This document shows, piece after piece, positions 1 to 9,237 of a DNA stretch of 64,000 bases. Both the position numbers and the translations under genes were made by a program. Below the pieces are notes generated by a model. It did not search any database. It was not told the DNA's origin and was given only the letters and a program-made list of their open reading frames with translations. Location of the stretch: NCBI RefSeq assembly GCF_030410515.1, contig NZ_JAUHHD010000002.1, positions 41,419 through 105,418 of the forward strand. Reading direction: 5' to 3'. Positions within the stretch are counted from its first letter, which is position 1. Each line of letters begins with the position of its first letter. Source of the DNA: Arthrobacter sp. YD4 (GTDB lineage: Bacteria; Actinomycetota; Actinomycetes; Actinomycetales; Micrococcaceae).

Positions 1-28
1 GGCCCCGCACCCGTAAAGGTGCGGGGCC
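1..28 (-). terminator. Hairpin terminator downstream of pckG
   Basis: A perfect 11-bp GC-rich stem with a 6-base loop (cgtaaa) lies 20 bases beyond the pckG stop codon on the minus strand. Any U-tract would fall outside the window, so intrinsic termination is inferred from the stem alone. Confidence 0.65.
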
Positions 29-48
29 GCCGTCGTGGTGCGGTAAGG

Positions 49-1884
49 CTAGGAGTGCGAAGCCATCCGGGCCTTGAGCGAGTCGAGTTCGGCGCGCAGG
101 GCGTCCGGCAGCGAGTCGCCGAAGCGGGCGTACCATTCCTCGATCGAGGCCAGCTCGGTGTCCCATTCCTCGCGGTCCACGCGGACGGCGTCTTCGACGT
201 GGGCGTGGGTCAGGTCCAGGCCGGTCAGGTCCAGGGCGTCGCCGGTGGGGACGTAGCCGATGGGGGTCTCGACGGCGTCGGCCTTACCCTCGATGCGCTC
301 GATGGCCCACTTGAGGACACGGGCGTTGTCGCCGAAGCCAGGCCAGGCGAAGCCGCCGTCGGCGGTGCGGCGGAACCAGTTCACCAGGAAGATGCGCGGC
401 AGTCGCTCCGGGTTGGCCTTGCCCGAGACGCTGATCCAGTGCTTGAGGTAGTCACCGGCGTCGTAGCCCATGAACGGCAGCATGGCCATCGGGTCGCGGC
501 GCAGCACGCCCACCTGGCCGGAGGCGGCGGCGGTGGTCTCGGAGGAGAGGGTGGAGCCCATGAAGATGCCGTTGGTCCAGTCGCGGGCCTCGGTCACCAG
601 CGGCACCGTGGTCTTGCGGCGGCCGCCGAAGAGGATCGCGGAGATTTCGACGCCCTCGGGGTTGTAGTACTCCTCGGCGAGCATGTCGACCTGGGAGATC
701 GGGGTGCAGAAGCGCGAGTTCGGGTGCGCGGCCGGCTTGTCCGAGTCCGGGGTCCAGTCGTTGCCCTGCCAGTCGGTCAGGTGCGCGGGCACCTCGTCGG
801 TCATGCCCTCCCACCACACGCCGCCGTCGTCGGTGAGCGCGACGTTGGTGAAGATGCTGTGGCCCTTGGCGATGGCACGCATGGCGTTCGGGTTGGTGCC
901 CCAGCCGGTGCCGGGGGCGACGCCGAAGAGGCCGGCTTCGGGGTTGGTGGCGCGCAGCTCACCCTCCTTGCCGATCCGCATCCAGGTGATGTCGTCGCCG
1001 AGGGTCTCGACCTCCCACCCCTCGATGGTGGGGTCGAGGAGGGCGAGGTTGGTCTTGCCGCAGGCGGACGGGAACGCCGCGGAGACGTAGTACGACTTCT
1101 TCTCCGGGGAGGTGAGCTTGAGGATGAGCATGTGCTCGGCCAGCCAGTCCTCGTCCCGGGCCATCACCGAGGCAATGCGCAGGGCGTAGCACTTCTTGCC
1201 CAGCAGGGCGTTGCCGCCGTAGCCGGAGCCGTAGGACCAGATGGAGCGCTCCTCGGGGAAGTGCACGATCCACTTTTCCGGGTTGCACGGCCAGGCGACG
1301 TCGGCCTCGCCCTCTTCCAGCGGCGCGCCCAGGGAGTGCAGGGCGGGGACGTAGAAGGCGTTGGTGGCGGTGATCTTGTCCAGTACCTTGGTGCCGATGG
1401 TCGCCATGATCCGCATGGAGGCGACGACGTAGGCGCTGTCGGTGATCTCGACGCCGAACTTGGGATCCTCGGCGTCGAGGTGTCCCATCACGAAGGGAAT
1501 GACGTACATGGTGCGGCCGCGCATGGAGCCGCTGAACAGGCCGCGCAGCTTCTCCTTCATCTGCGACGGTTCCATCCAGTTATTGGTGAAGCCGGCGTCG
1601 CGCTCGTTCTCCGAGCAGATGAAGGTCTGTTCCTCGACCCGGGCAACGTCGGCGGGATCGGAGAATGCCGCGAAGGAGTTGGGGAACAGCTTTTCGTTCA
1701 GCCGGGTCAGGGTGCCGGCGGCAACGAGCTCGTCGGTGAGCCGCGTGTTCTCCTCTTCCGAACCATCAACCCAGTGGATCCGATCCGGCTGGGTCAGTTC
1801 GGCTACCTCTTCAACCCACGCCAGTAGACCGGCATGCGTGGTGGGTGCTTTCTCAAGCAGCGGCATGTTCGCCAGATCGCCCAT
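49..1884 (-). CDS. pckG: Phosphoenolpyruvate carboxykinase (GTP)
   Basis: This 611-residue cytoplasmic enzyme converts oxaloacetate and GTP to phosphoenolpyruvate, CO2 and GDP, the first committed step of gluconeogenesis. The length fits the GTP-dependent class, about 600 residues, rather than the shorter ATP class. The kinase-1a P-loop PSACGKTN, with the active-site cysteine of the GTP class, lies near residues 272-279. The substrate-binding [10 protein letters not shown] motif follows near residue 425. The ATG at 1884 is chosen because an AGGG ribosome-binding site sits 7-8 bases upstream. It is transcribed alone, divergently from the tRNA-Arg gene, and ends before a strong hairpin. Regulation by carbon source is usual for the family but no operator was identified here. 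Confidence 0.97.
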   Translation of the reverse strand: MGDLANMPLLEKAPTTHAGLLAWVEEVAELTQPDRIHWVDGSEEENTRLTDELVAAGTLTRLNEKLFPNSFAAFSDPADVARVEEQTFICSENERDAGFTNNWMEPSQMKEKLRGLFSGSMRGRTMYVIPFVMGHLDAEDPKFGVEITDSAYVVASMRIMATIGTKVLDKITATNAFYVPALHSLGAPLEEGEADVAWPCNPEKWIVHFPEERSIWSYGSGYGGNALLGKKCYALRIASVMARDEDWLAEHMLILKLTSPEKKSYYVSAAFPSACGKTNLALLDPTIEGWEVETLGDDITWMRIGKEGELRATNPEAGLFGVAPGTGWGTNPNAMRAIAKGHSIFTNVALTDDGGVWWEGMTDEVPAHLTDWQGNDWTPDSDKPAAHPNSRFCTPISQVDMLAEEYYNPEGVEISAILFGGRRKTTVPLVTEARDWTNGIFMGSTLSSETTAAASGQVGVLRRDPMAMLPFMGYDAGDYLKHWISVSGKANPERLPRIFLVNWFRRTADGGFAWPGFGDNARVLKWAIERIEGKADAVETPIGYVPTGDALDLTGLDLTHAHVEDAVRVDREEWDTELASIEEWYARFGDSLPDALRAELDSLKARMASHS

Positions 1885-2162
1885 TACGGTTCCCTTCTTC
1901 GGGTTCAGTGGTGTGTCCTAAATGCTAGGGGTCGGCGTAGATTCAGATTCGGGACTTATTGCGTCTTGACGGTGTCGGGCAAAAGCAAAAACCGCGACAT
2001 TCCGCGGAATAGTAAGTCCAAGCGATGGTTTATTTGTGATCAAGGTCACATAGACCGGTCTAGTCGCGGAGATTACAGCGCCTTCGATTTGGTTCTCGCG
2101 GCCCACCTCGCGTAAAGTAATTCGAGGTTCGGGGGAGCGAGAAACTCCGAAGAGCCGAAGAT

Positions 2163-2236
<74 letters not shown>

Positions 2237-2246
2237 CCGAGAAAAG

Positions 2247-2280
2247 AAATCCGCACCGGTCCGCCGGTGCGGATTTTTTT
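2247..2280 (+). terminator. Rho-independent terminator after tRNA-Arg
   Basis: A perfect 13-bp inverted repeat (AAATCCGCACCGG and its complement) with a 4-base loop is followed by a run of seven T. It lies 10 bases after the tRNA and ends its transcript. Confidence 0.93.
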
Positions 2281-2468
2281 ATGCCCGCGGACTGCTGGGC
2301 CTGCACAGGGCCGGGCGCAGAGTTCCGGACGGGGGTGGGCACCGTGCCGCGCGCTCGGGTTCCGGAATGCCGCGGCGGATTCGGACCGGCGCACCCCGGG
2401 CCCGCGGCGCGCCAGTCCGGAACCGTAGCGCGGACCGCACGGGGCTGGCGCGGGGCTAGGCTGTTGCC

Positions 2469-3923
2469 ATGACGGCGCAGATTGAACGGGAATTCGATGT
2501 CATCGTGATCGGCGCTGGCGCCGTGGGCGAGAACGTAGCGGAGCGGGTGGTCAAGGGCGGCCTCACCGCGGTCCTGATCGAGGCGGAACTGGTGGGCGGC
2601 GAGTGCTCTTACTGGGCCTGCATGCCATCGAAGGCCCTGCTGCGGCCGGGCACCGCACTGCACGGAGCCCAGAGCGTCCCCGGCGCCGAAGAGGCCGTCA
2701 CCCGGGTCCTCGACACCGACGCCGTCCTGAAACGCCGCGACTACTTCACCTCCAACTGGCAGGACGACAGCCAGGTCGAGTGGGTGGAGAACACCGGCAT
2801 CGAACTGATCCGCGGCCACGGCTGGCTCACCGGCGAGCGCCGGGTGGAGGTGGCCGGCCTCGACGGCAACAGCTACGCCCTCTCCGCCACCCGCGCCGTC
2901 GTCATCGCCACCGGGTCACGGCCCAGCATTCCGCCGATCGAGGGCCTGGACGACGTCGACTTCTGGACCACGCGGGAGGCCACCTCCACCCACGAGATCC
3001 CCGACCGCCTGGGCGTCCTGGGCGGCGGCGTGGCCGGCACCGAACTGGCGCAGGCCTTCGCCCGGCTTGGCTCCTCCGTGACCGTGGTGGCCCGCGGCGC
3101 CCTGCTGGGGACCTACCCGGAGGAGGCGGCGGACCTGGTCAAGGCCGGCCTGCGGGCCGACGGCGTCGAGATCCACGTCAACACAGCCACCAAGAGCGTC
3201 GCCACCAACGACGACGGCTCCCTCACCCTGGAGACCGGCGGCGGCACCGTCACCGTGGACAAGCTCCTCGTGGCCACCGGCCGCCACCCCGCATTGGAGG
3301 GGCTCGGCCTGGAGAGCGTGGGCCTGGCCGCCGAAGACGGCAAGGACCTGACACTGCGCACCGACGCAACCGGCCTGGTGCACGACGCGCAGGGCAACGC
3401 CGCCGGACCCTGGCTTTACGCCGTGGGCGACGCCGCTGGCAAGGTGATGCTGACCCACCAGGGCAAGTACGAGGCCCGCGCCACCGGCGACGCGATCGCC
3501 GCCCGCGCCGACGGCTCCCTGACCGGTGACCCGGCCCCGTGGAGCCGCTACGCCCAGACCGCCGACGAGCATGCCGTTCCCAATGTGGTCTTCACCGACC
3601 CGGAGCTGGCCAGCGTCGGTCGCAGCCTGGAGCAGGCGAAGAAGGACGGCTATACGGCGACCTCGGTGGAACTGCCGATCGAGGTGGCGGGTTCGTCCCT
3701 GCACTCGGAGCACTACAAGGGCTGGGCACAGCTGGTGGTGGACGAGGACCGCCGCGTCCTCCTCGGAGCCACCTTCGCCGGGCCGGACGTGGCGGAGCTG
3801 CTGCACGCCGCCACGATCGCCGTCGTGGGCGAGGTGCCGCTGGACCGGCTGTGGCACGCCGTCCCCTCCTACCCGACCGTCAGTGAGGTGTGGCTGCGGC
3901 TGCTTGAGAGTTACGGGCTGTAG
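2469..3923 (+). CDS. FAD/NAD(P)-dependent pyridine nucleotide-disulfide oxidoreductase
   Basis: A 484-residue flavoprotein of the dihydrolipoamide dehydrogenase / mercuric reductase superfamily. The N-terminal FAD-binding GAGAVGE motif starts at residue 15. The redox-active pair C46-S-Y-W-A-C51 is intact. A second dinucleotide motif (GVLGGGVAGTELAQ) near residue 180 binds NAD(P)H. The ATGRHPAL and GDAAGKVMLTHQ FAD-contact segments follow. The C-terminal dimerisation domain carries the H-x9-E type active-site pair (HAVPSYPTVSE). No lipoyl-complex partner genes are nearby and no mercury-binding domain is present, so the true disulfide substrate is unknown. The gene stands alone; no strong Shine-Dalgarno is visible before the ATG. 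Confidence 0.9.
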   Translation: MTAQIEREFDVIVIGAGAVGENVAERVVKGGLTAVLIEAELVGGECSYWACMPSKALLRPGTALHGAQSVPGAEEAVTRVLDTDAVLKRRDYFTSNWQDDSQVEWVENTGIELIRGHGWLTGERRVEVAGLDGNSYALSATRAVVIATGSRPSIPPIEGLDDVDFWTTREATSTHEIPDRLGVLGGGVAGTELAQAFARLGSSVTVVARGALLGTYPEEAADLVKAGLRADGVEIHVNTATKSVATNDDGSLTLETGGGTVTVDKLLVATGRHPALEGLGLESVGLAAEDGKDLTLRTDATGLVHDAQGNAAGPWLYAVGDAAGKVMLTHQGKYEARATGDAIAARADGSLTGDPAPWSRYAQTADEHAVPNVVFTDPELASVGRSLEQAKKDGYTATSVELPIEVAGSSLHSEHYKGWAQLVVDEDRRVLLGATFAGPDVAELLHAATIAVVGEVPLDRLWHAVPSYPTVSEVWLRLLESYGL

Positions 3924-3966
3924 CCGCCGCGGGAACCGGGCCTGTTCCGTTCCCCACATCTATTTG

Positions 3967-3982
3967 AACTGACCGGTCAGTT
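3967..3982. promoter_or_regulatory. 16-bp perfect palindrome, probable TetR-family operator
   Basis: AACTGACCGGTCAGTT reads the same on both strands. It sits in the 103-base gap before the ABC-like / YhgE / TetR operon. A plausible promoter (TTGAAC, 17 bases, TAGCCT) overlaps it, so a bound dimer would block transcription. The operon encodes its own TetR-family protein, and autoregulation is the simplest reading. This is inference from position and symmetry. Confidence 0.75.
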
Positions 3983-4026
3983 TAGTTAGCCTTGAAGCAG
4001 ACAACTTCTGCGAAAGGCTCCTTTCC

Positions 4027-4773
4027 GTGCTCAGCGTTCACCAGCTCTCCGTCAAGGGCCGGCGCGTCCCGCTGCTCCCGCCCACCTCACTGCAGGCTTC
4101 CCGCGGCGAGCTGCTGCTCGTCACCGGCGACCGCCAGGACCAGCGCACCGCCCTGGCCCTGACCCTCTCCGGGCGGATGAAGCCCTCAGCGGGCACCGTC
4201 GAGTGGGACCGCTACGGCCGGATCAAGCAGCTGCGGCAGCGTGCCGCCGTCGTCGACGCCCCGGGCGTGAACGAACCCGAGCCGCACCTGAGCGTCCGCG
4301 ACCTGGTGACCGAGGACCTTGCCCTGGTCCCCCGCCGGTACCGCGGAGCGCTGCTCAGCACGCCGTGGCTCAAGGTCAACCGGTTCGAGGACATCGCCGG
4401 CGCCTGGGCCGATGACCTGGCCGCCGACCGCCGGCTGGAGCTGCTGACCGCGCTGGCGCTGGCCAACCCGCGGACGGACCTGCTGGTGGTGGACTCCCCC
4501 GACCGCCACAGCGGCGATCCCACGGACTGGCTGCCCCGGCTCGAGGAGCTGGCGTACGACGCCGGCCGGCCGCTCGCCGTCGTCGCCACCGTCGCCGCCG
4601 TCCCCGCCGGCTGGACCGGTCCAGTCACCGCGATCGGCAACGCCGCTCCCGCCGTCGAAGCCGCAGAGGGTGCCGAACAACCCGAAGACCCCCAGACACC
4701 TTTGCCCGCCGGGGACCCCGCCGCAGCGCCGGCCCCCGCCGAACACTTCGTTGAAACCGAGGACATCCGATGA
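4027..4773 (+). CDS. ABC ATPase-like protein with degenerate Walker A
   Basis: This 248-residue protein has the outline of an ABC nucleotide-binding subunit: an N-terminal strand (LSVHQLSVKG), a degenerate P-loop region, and a Walker B-like strand LLVVDSPD near residue 158. The P-loop region reads VTGDRQDQRTAL where GxxGxGKST is expected, so the ATP-binding lysine and serine are absent. No LSGGQ signature is evident; the place reads RRLELLTALALANP. The C-terminal 45 residues are Ala/Pro/Glu-rich. A GTG start is preceded by AAAGG at 9 bases. It overlaps the YhgE/Pip gene by four bases (ATGA), which suggests translational coupling and a joint complex. Whether it binds nucleotide at all is open. 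Confidence 0.7.
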   Translation: MLSVHQLSVKGRRVPLLPPTSLQASRGELLLVTGDRQDQRTALALTLSGRMKPSAGTVEWDRYGRIKQLRQRAAVVDAPGVNEPEPHLSVRDLVTEDLALVPRRYRGALLSTPWLKVNRFEDIAGAWADDLAADRRLELLTALALANPRTDLLVVDSPDRHSGDPTDWLPRLEELAYDAGRPLAVVATVAAVPAGWTGPVTAIGNAAPAVEAAEGAEQPEDPQTPLPAGDPAAAPAPAEHFVETEDIR

Positions 4774-6815
4774 CCGTCTTGCGGCTGGCCCGCTCCGAAC
4801 TCAAGCGCATGACCGGTGGCCTGCTCCCGAAGCTGACCATCCTGGCCCTGACCCTGGTGCCGCTGCTCTACGGCGCGGTGTACCTCTACGCCAACTGGGA
4901 CCCGTACGGGAAGCTGAACCAGATCGACGCCGCCCTGGTGGTCGAGGACACCGGCGCCGCCACCTCCGACGGCTCCCGCCTGGACGCCGGGCACAAGGTG
5001 GCGGACAGCCTGCTGGAGGCCCACAATTTCAACTGGCAGCAGGTCTCCAGCTCGGCGGACGCGGACGAGGGTGTCAGCAGCGGCAAGTACGCGTTCGCCC
5101 TGAAGATTCCCCGCGACTTCTCGGCCAATCTGGCTTCCCCCGGCAGCTTCGACGCGGCGAACCAGGCCATGCTGAACGTCACCACCAACGACGCGAACAA
5201 CTACCTGCTCAGCACCATCGTGGACAAGCTGACGACGGCGGTTCACAGCACGGTCGCCAAGGAGGTGGGTGAGGAGACCGCCAACAAGCTGCTGACCGGT
5301 TTCGGCACCATCCACACGCAGATGCTCAAGGCCTCCGACGGCGCGCACAGCCTCGCCGACGGCGTCTCCTCGCTGCACACCGGCGCGGCCTCCCTGCACG
5401 AGGGCACCGGATCCCTCCGGAGCGGGGCCGCCGAACTGGCGGCCGGGCAGCACAAGCTGCTCGACGGTGCGAAAGCCCTCAACAGCGGCGCCGGGCAGCT
5501 CTCCTCCGGGCTGGGGCAGCTCAAAGACAAGACCGGCACCCTGCCGCAGGACTCGCGGCAACTGGCCGACGGTGCCGCCCAGGTGGCCGCCGGAAACGCA
5601 GCGCTCAACGCCAAGGTCCAGGGCCTGGCCGGGCAGATGGCCGCCGCCGACCAGGCCGCCGCCCAGGCCCAGCGCGCCAAGGTGGCGGAGTCGACGGCCC
5701 GCATGGTGGCCTCCGGGTTGATGCTCCAGCCCCAGGCCGACGCGCTGATGGCCGACTACGACGCCCACAACACCCCGGCCCCCTCCGGCGCGGCCGCAGC
5801 ACTGAAGGGCGCCGCCGGGCAGATCCAGCAGCTCGCGGACGGTTCGGCAGCCGTCAGCGCGGGCGCCTCCCGGCTGGCCGGGGCGACGCCGGCCCTCACC
5901 GACGCCGTCGGCAAGGCCTCCGCCGGCGCCGACCAGCTGGCCAGCGGCTCCGCGGCCCTGGCCAGCGGGGAACAGAACGCCGCGGCCGGAGCGGACAAGC
6001 TCTCCGACGGTGCGGCACAGCTCGACGACGGTGCTGCGCAGCTGGACAGCGGCTCCGCCAAGGCGGCCGACGGCGCCGGCACCCTGGCCGGGGAGATCGC
6101 CAAGGGCGCGGGGCAGGTCCCGAACCCGGACGACTCGCAAAAGAACAGCCTGGCCAAGGTCATCGCCGACCCGGTGGCCGTCAGCAACGTCTCCCAGGCC
6201 AAGGCCGGCTCCTACGGTGCAGGGCTCGCCCCGTTCTTCCTCACCCTGGCCCTCTGGATCGGCATCTTCATGCTGGTCCAGGCCATGCGCCCGATCACGC
6301 AGCGCGCTCTGGCCTCCAACGCTCCGTCGTGGAAGATCGCCGCCGGCGGCTGGCTGCCGTTCCTGACGGTCGCGGCCGTCCAGGCCAGCCTGCTCACCCT
6401 GGTGGTGGACGTTGGACTGGGCCTGAACCCGGTCCACCCGGTGCTGATGTGGGTGCTGATGCTAGCCGCGGCGATGGCCTTCAGCGCCATCATCCAGGGC
6501 ATCGTGGCGCTGCTGGGCACCCCCGGCAAGCTGGTGGTCCTGATCCTGCTGGTCCTGCAACTGGTCTCCTCCGGCGGCACGTTCCCGTGGCAGACCACCC
6601 CCGAGCCGCTGCACGTGGTGCACCAGGTCCTGCCGATGGGCTACGTAGTGGGCGGCATGCGTCACTTGATCTACGGCGCCGACCTGGCCGGGATCGTGCC
6701 CGTGATGCTGGGGCTGGTTGGCTACACTGTGCTGGGACTGGCGATGTCCGCCGTCGCCGTCCACAAACACAAGTTCTGGACGCTCAAGACCCTGAAACCG
6801 GAGATCGCGGTATGA
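4770..6815 (+). CDS. YhgE/Pip family membrane protein
   Basis: A 681-residue membrane protein. One transmembrane helix lies at about residues 15-35 (LTILALTLVPLLYGAVYLY), then a long extracytoplasmic region, and then about five membrane spans in the last 190 residues that resemble ABC-2 permeases. The middle region carries many short repeats of the form LADGAAQLxxG / LxxGAxxL, typical of the extended helical domain of YhgE/Pip proteins. Relatives act as phage receptors (YueB, Pip), as type VII secretion components (EsaA) or as putative exporters. The C-terminal part could transport a hydrophobic substrate with the upstream ABC-like protein. Its stop overlaps the start of the TetR gene by four bases. 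Confidence 0.88.
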   Translation: MTVLRLARSELKRMTGGLLPKLTILALTLVPLLYGAVYLYANWDPYGKLNQIDAALVVEDTGAATSDGSRLDAGHKVADSLLEAHNFNWQQVSSSADADEGVSSGKYAFALKIPRDFSANLASPGSFDAANQAMLNVTTNDANNYLLSTIVDKLTTAVHSTVAKEVGEETANKLLTGFGTIHTQMLKASDGAHSLADGVSSLHTGAASLHEGTGSLRSGAAELAAGQHKLLDGAKALNSGAGQLSSGLGQLKDKTGTLPQDSRQLADGAAQVAAGNAALNAKVQGLAGQMAAADQAAAQAQRAKVAESTARMVASGLMLQPQADALMADYDAHNTPAPSGAAAALKGAAGQIQQLADGSAAVSAGASRLAGATPALTDAVGKASAGADQLASGSAALASGEQNAAAGADKLSDGAAQLDDGAAQLDSGSAKAADGAGTLAGEIAKGAGQVPNPDDSQKNSLAKVIADPVAVSNVSQAKAGSYGAGLAPFFLTLALWIGIFMLVQAMRPITQRALASNAPSWKIAAGGWLPFLTVAAVQASLLTLVVDVGLGLNPVHPVLMWVLMLAAAMAFSAIIQGIVALLGTPGKLVVLILLVLQLVSSGGTFPWQTTPEPLHVVHQVLPMGYVVGGMRHLIYGADLAGIVPVMLGLVGYTVLGLAMSAVAVHKHKFWTLKTLKPEIAV

Positions 6816-7435
6816 CCAGCAATGCCACCGAGGCCGGGGACAAGAAGCTCCGGCCCGGTCGCACCGGGGTCACCAAGCAGAAGCTGTTCGAGGCCTCCAT
6901 GGAGCTGATCGGCGAACGCGGCGCGGCCGGGGTGACGGTGGACGAGATCGCCGCCGCCGCGGGCGTGTCCAAGGGCACGGTCTATTACAACTTCGGCAGC
7001 AAGTCGGACCTGATCGCGCAGCTGCTGCGGTACGGCGTGGACATCCTCATGACCCGGCTGCTCAGCGTCAAGGACGAGGCCGACGACCCGCTGCTGGCGA
7101 TGGACGCGATGATCGGCCAGGCGATGGACTTCATGGCAGAGTACCCGTCCTTCGCCCGCCTCTGGGTCAGCGAGAACTGGCGCACCCCCAGCGAGTGGCA
7201 GGACACCTTCGCCGAGCTCCGCGGCCGCCTCCTGGGTGTCATCCGGGCATCGATCGAGGCCGTGGCCGCCCGCTACCCCGTCGATCCGGACATCTCCCGC
7301 GGCAGCCTGGAGACCGCGATCTTCGGCGCCTGCTTCGTCGTAGGGCTGGACCGGCAGACCTACAACCCGGAGCGGACCCGGGAACAGAGCGTCGCCGCGA
7401 TCATGGCCAGCATGCGTGGCTACGTCCTGAAGTAG
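6812..7435 (+). CDS. TetR/AcrR family transcriptional regulator
   Basis: A 207-residue repressor type. The N-terminal helix-turn-helix, about residues 40-75, contains VTVDEIAAAAGVSKGTVYYN, a near-consensus TetR DNA-binding helix pair. The C-terminal ligand domain is unassigned but ends with a dimerisation-type helix. The ATG at 6812 is chosen because it overlaps the upstream stop codon as ATGA and places the HTH at the usual depth; longer readings run through the preceding gene in another frame. As the last gene of a three-gene coupled operon, it probably represses the operon through the palindrome at 3967. Confidence 0.93.
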   Translation: MTSNATEAGDKKLRPGRTGVTKQKLFEASMELIGERGAAGVTVDEIAAAAGVSKGTVYYNFGSKSDLIAQLLRYGVDILMTRLLSVKDEADDPLLAMDAMIGQAMDFMAEYPSFARLWVSENWRTPSEWQDTFAELRGRLLGVIRASIEAVAARYPVDPDISRGSLETAIFGACFVVGLDRQTYNPERTREQSVAAIMASMRGYVLK

Positions 7436-7447
7436 CCCCGCTCGGGG

Positions 7448-8314
7448 ATGATGGATTCCATGCGCCACATGGGGAGAAGCGGGAAGACCGCCATCGGAGC
7501 CGCCCTCGCGGCGCTGGCCCTGCTGGTGCTGGCCGGATCCACCTTCAACGGAACGGTGGCGCTGTGGTTCCTTGCGGCCGCGGCGCTGGCCTACGTGGCG
7601 TGCGTGACCGAGGTGCTGGTCCGGCGCCGGCACAAGACTCTGCTGGCCAGCGGTGTGGGCAGTGTCCTCTTCATCGCGTTCGGCATCGCCTTCCTGCGCC
7701 AATGGGGGCTCGCGTTCAACCCGGACCCCGAGGCCATCTCCACGAAGGTCGACGCCGACCACCCGGACCTGTATTTCTACCTCTCGGCCCTCTCCGGAGC
7801 GATCACGCTGCTACTGCTCATCGCCGGCACGGTGCTACCCGGGCGGCGCCCCGCTCCGGGAATCCGGGCCGGCGGCCGGCCCGCCGCGCGGACCGCTGGC
7901 CGTGCGGGAACGGCCCAGCGCCGGCCCGCGGCGCGTCCGTCACGGCCCTCGACGGCGGTTCCGCGGCAGGCACCCGCCCGCCAGGGTACGGCGCGTCCGG
8001 CGTCGGCGGGACAAGGCGGCGCACGGCAACCGGCCCGGCAGCCCGCCGCACGCCAGGCGACGACCTCCCGTCAGTCGACCGCCCGGCCCACTGCCCGTCC
8101 CGCCGCCAAACCGTCGGCGCAGAAGTCTGCCGGGTCCAAGTCCTCCGGCTCCACGTCCTCACGTTCCACATCGTCCGGTTCCACGACGTCGGCGCCCAGG
8201 GCTTCGGGAGCCAAGGCCGGGGCCAAGGCGCCCTCCGCGGCGAAAGGCGCCGGCACGGCAACCCCGCGCCCGGGGTCAGCGGCCGCTCCGGGCCGGTCCG
8301 CCACCCGGCGCTGA
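7448..8314 (+). CDS. Membrane protein with long basic Ala/Pro/Arg/Lys/Ser tail
   Basis: A 288-residue protein of unknown function. Hydrophobic helices lie at about residues 14-33, 37-55, 66-84 and 108-130, with a short external-looking loop between the last two. The last 150 residues are a low-complexity, strongly basic tail rich in Ala, Arg, Pro, Ser and Lys, with repeated SKSSGSTSSRST-like stretches. Such tails are often intrinsically disordered and may bind acidic polymers. It starts 12 bases after the TetR stop and may be co-transcribed. Its 3' end overlaps a convergent gene by 244 bases, so the exact extent of one of the two tails deserves checking. Confidence 0.7.
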   Translation: MMDSMRHMGRSGKTAIGAALAALALLVLAGSTFNGTVALWFLAAAALAYVACVTEVLVRRRHKTLLASGVGSVLFIAFGIAFLRQWGLAFNPDPEAISTKVDADHPDLYFYLSALSGAITLLLLIAGTVLPGRRPAPGIRAGGRPAARTAGRAGTAQRRPAARPSRPSTAVPRQAPARQGTARPASAGQGGARQPARQPAARQATTSRQSTARPTARPAAKPSAQKSAGSKSSGSTSSRSTSSGSTTSAPRASGAKAGAKAPSAAKGAGTATPRPGSAAAPGRSATRR

Positions 8315-9189
8315 GCCGGACCGTTCCGTCCGCGCAGCACCGCCGTCGCGACCCCGGCCAGCAGAAGCAGCCCGCCGGCGATTTCCGCGGCAGAGGGCCG
8401 CTCCGACAGCACCAGCCAGGCGGCGGTCATTCCCACCACAGGTACCAGCAGGGTGAAGGGCACCACCGCGGAGGAGGGATAGAGACCCAGCAGCCGGTTC
8501 CAGATCCCGTACCCGATCAGCGAGCCGAAGACCGCGGTGTACAGCGCGCTGATCAGGGTGACCGGCTGGACGTGGAGCAGTGCGTCGGACACGGCGGCCG
8601 GGCCGTCCATCAGGAGCGACAGCCCGGCCAGCGGCAGCGGAACCACCGCCCCGGACCAGACAACCAGGCCCAGGCCGGAGGCGGCCTTCGCCCGCCGCAC
8701 CACCACGTTGCCGCCGGCCCAGGAGAGCGCGGCCGCGAGCACGATCAGCAGGGGCAGCAGCGGGGCCACCAGGCTGCGGCCCACCGCCACCACCGCCAGG
8801 CCCACGATGCCCAGGATCACGCCGGCGAGCTGCCGCCGGGTGGGCCGCTCGGACAGAATGCCGGCGGCCAGCAAAACGGTCATCAGGACCTGTGCCTGGA
8901 TGACCAGGGAGGCCAGGCCGGCGGGCATGCCGAGGGCCATCCCCAGGTAGAGCAGGCCGAACTGGCCGGCGCTCATCAGCAGCCCGACAACGATGATCAC
9001 CCGCCAGCTGACGTCGGGTTTCCGGATGAAGAAGATGCAGGGGAACACCACCAGGGCGAAGCGCATCGCGACGAAGAGCAGCGGCGGCATGGTTCCCCCG
9101 GGCGGGTGCAGCCCGAGGTCGATGGCGACGAAGTTGACTCCCCAGAGAAGGGCCACCAGCAGGGCAAGGGCCGAGTGCCGGGGGCTCAT
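8071..9189 (-). CDS. EamA / DMT family transporter
   Basis: The first 290 residues form ten predicted transmembrane helices in two EamA repeats, starting with LLVALLWGVNFVAIDLGL at residue 10, as in RhaT- and YdcZ-like metabolite exporters of about 290-300 residues. The reading frame then continues about 80 residues as an acidic, Ala/Pro/Asp/Glu-rich tail that is exactly antisense to the basic tail of the convergent gene. The tail is likely a passive consequence of no stop codon in a low-complexity GC-rich region. Substrate is unknown. It overlaps the start of the downstream reading only marginally and appears monocistronic. Confidence 0.85.
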   Translation of the reverse strand: MSPRHSALALLVALLWGVNFVAIDLGLHPPGGTMPPLLFVAMRFALVVFPCIFFIRKPDVSWRVIIVVGLLMSAGQFGLLYLGMALGMPAGLASLVIQAQVLMTVLLAAGILSERPTRRQLAGVILGIVGLAVVAVGRSLVAPLLPLLIVLAAALSWAGGNVVVRRAKAASGLGLVVWSGAVVPLPLAGLSLLMDGPAAVSDALLHVQPVTLISALYTAVFGSLIGYGIWNRLLGLYPSSAVVPFTLLVPVVGMTAAWLVLSERPSAAEIAGGLLLLAGVATAVLRGRNGPAQRRVADRPGAAADPGRGVAVPAPFAAEGALAPALAPEALGADVVEPDDVEREDVEPEDLDPADFCADGLAAGRAVGRAVD

Positions 9190-9237
9190 CGGGCGGCCTT
9201 GATGACTGTGGCGATGACGGTGGCGCCCGGGGTGGCC

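Noticed and set aside
19..1827. 602-codon open frame on the plus strand opposite pckG
   Set aside because: It is a mirror of the high-GC codon pattern of pckG, with Gly/Ala/Val/Arg-rich content and no family features.
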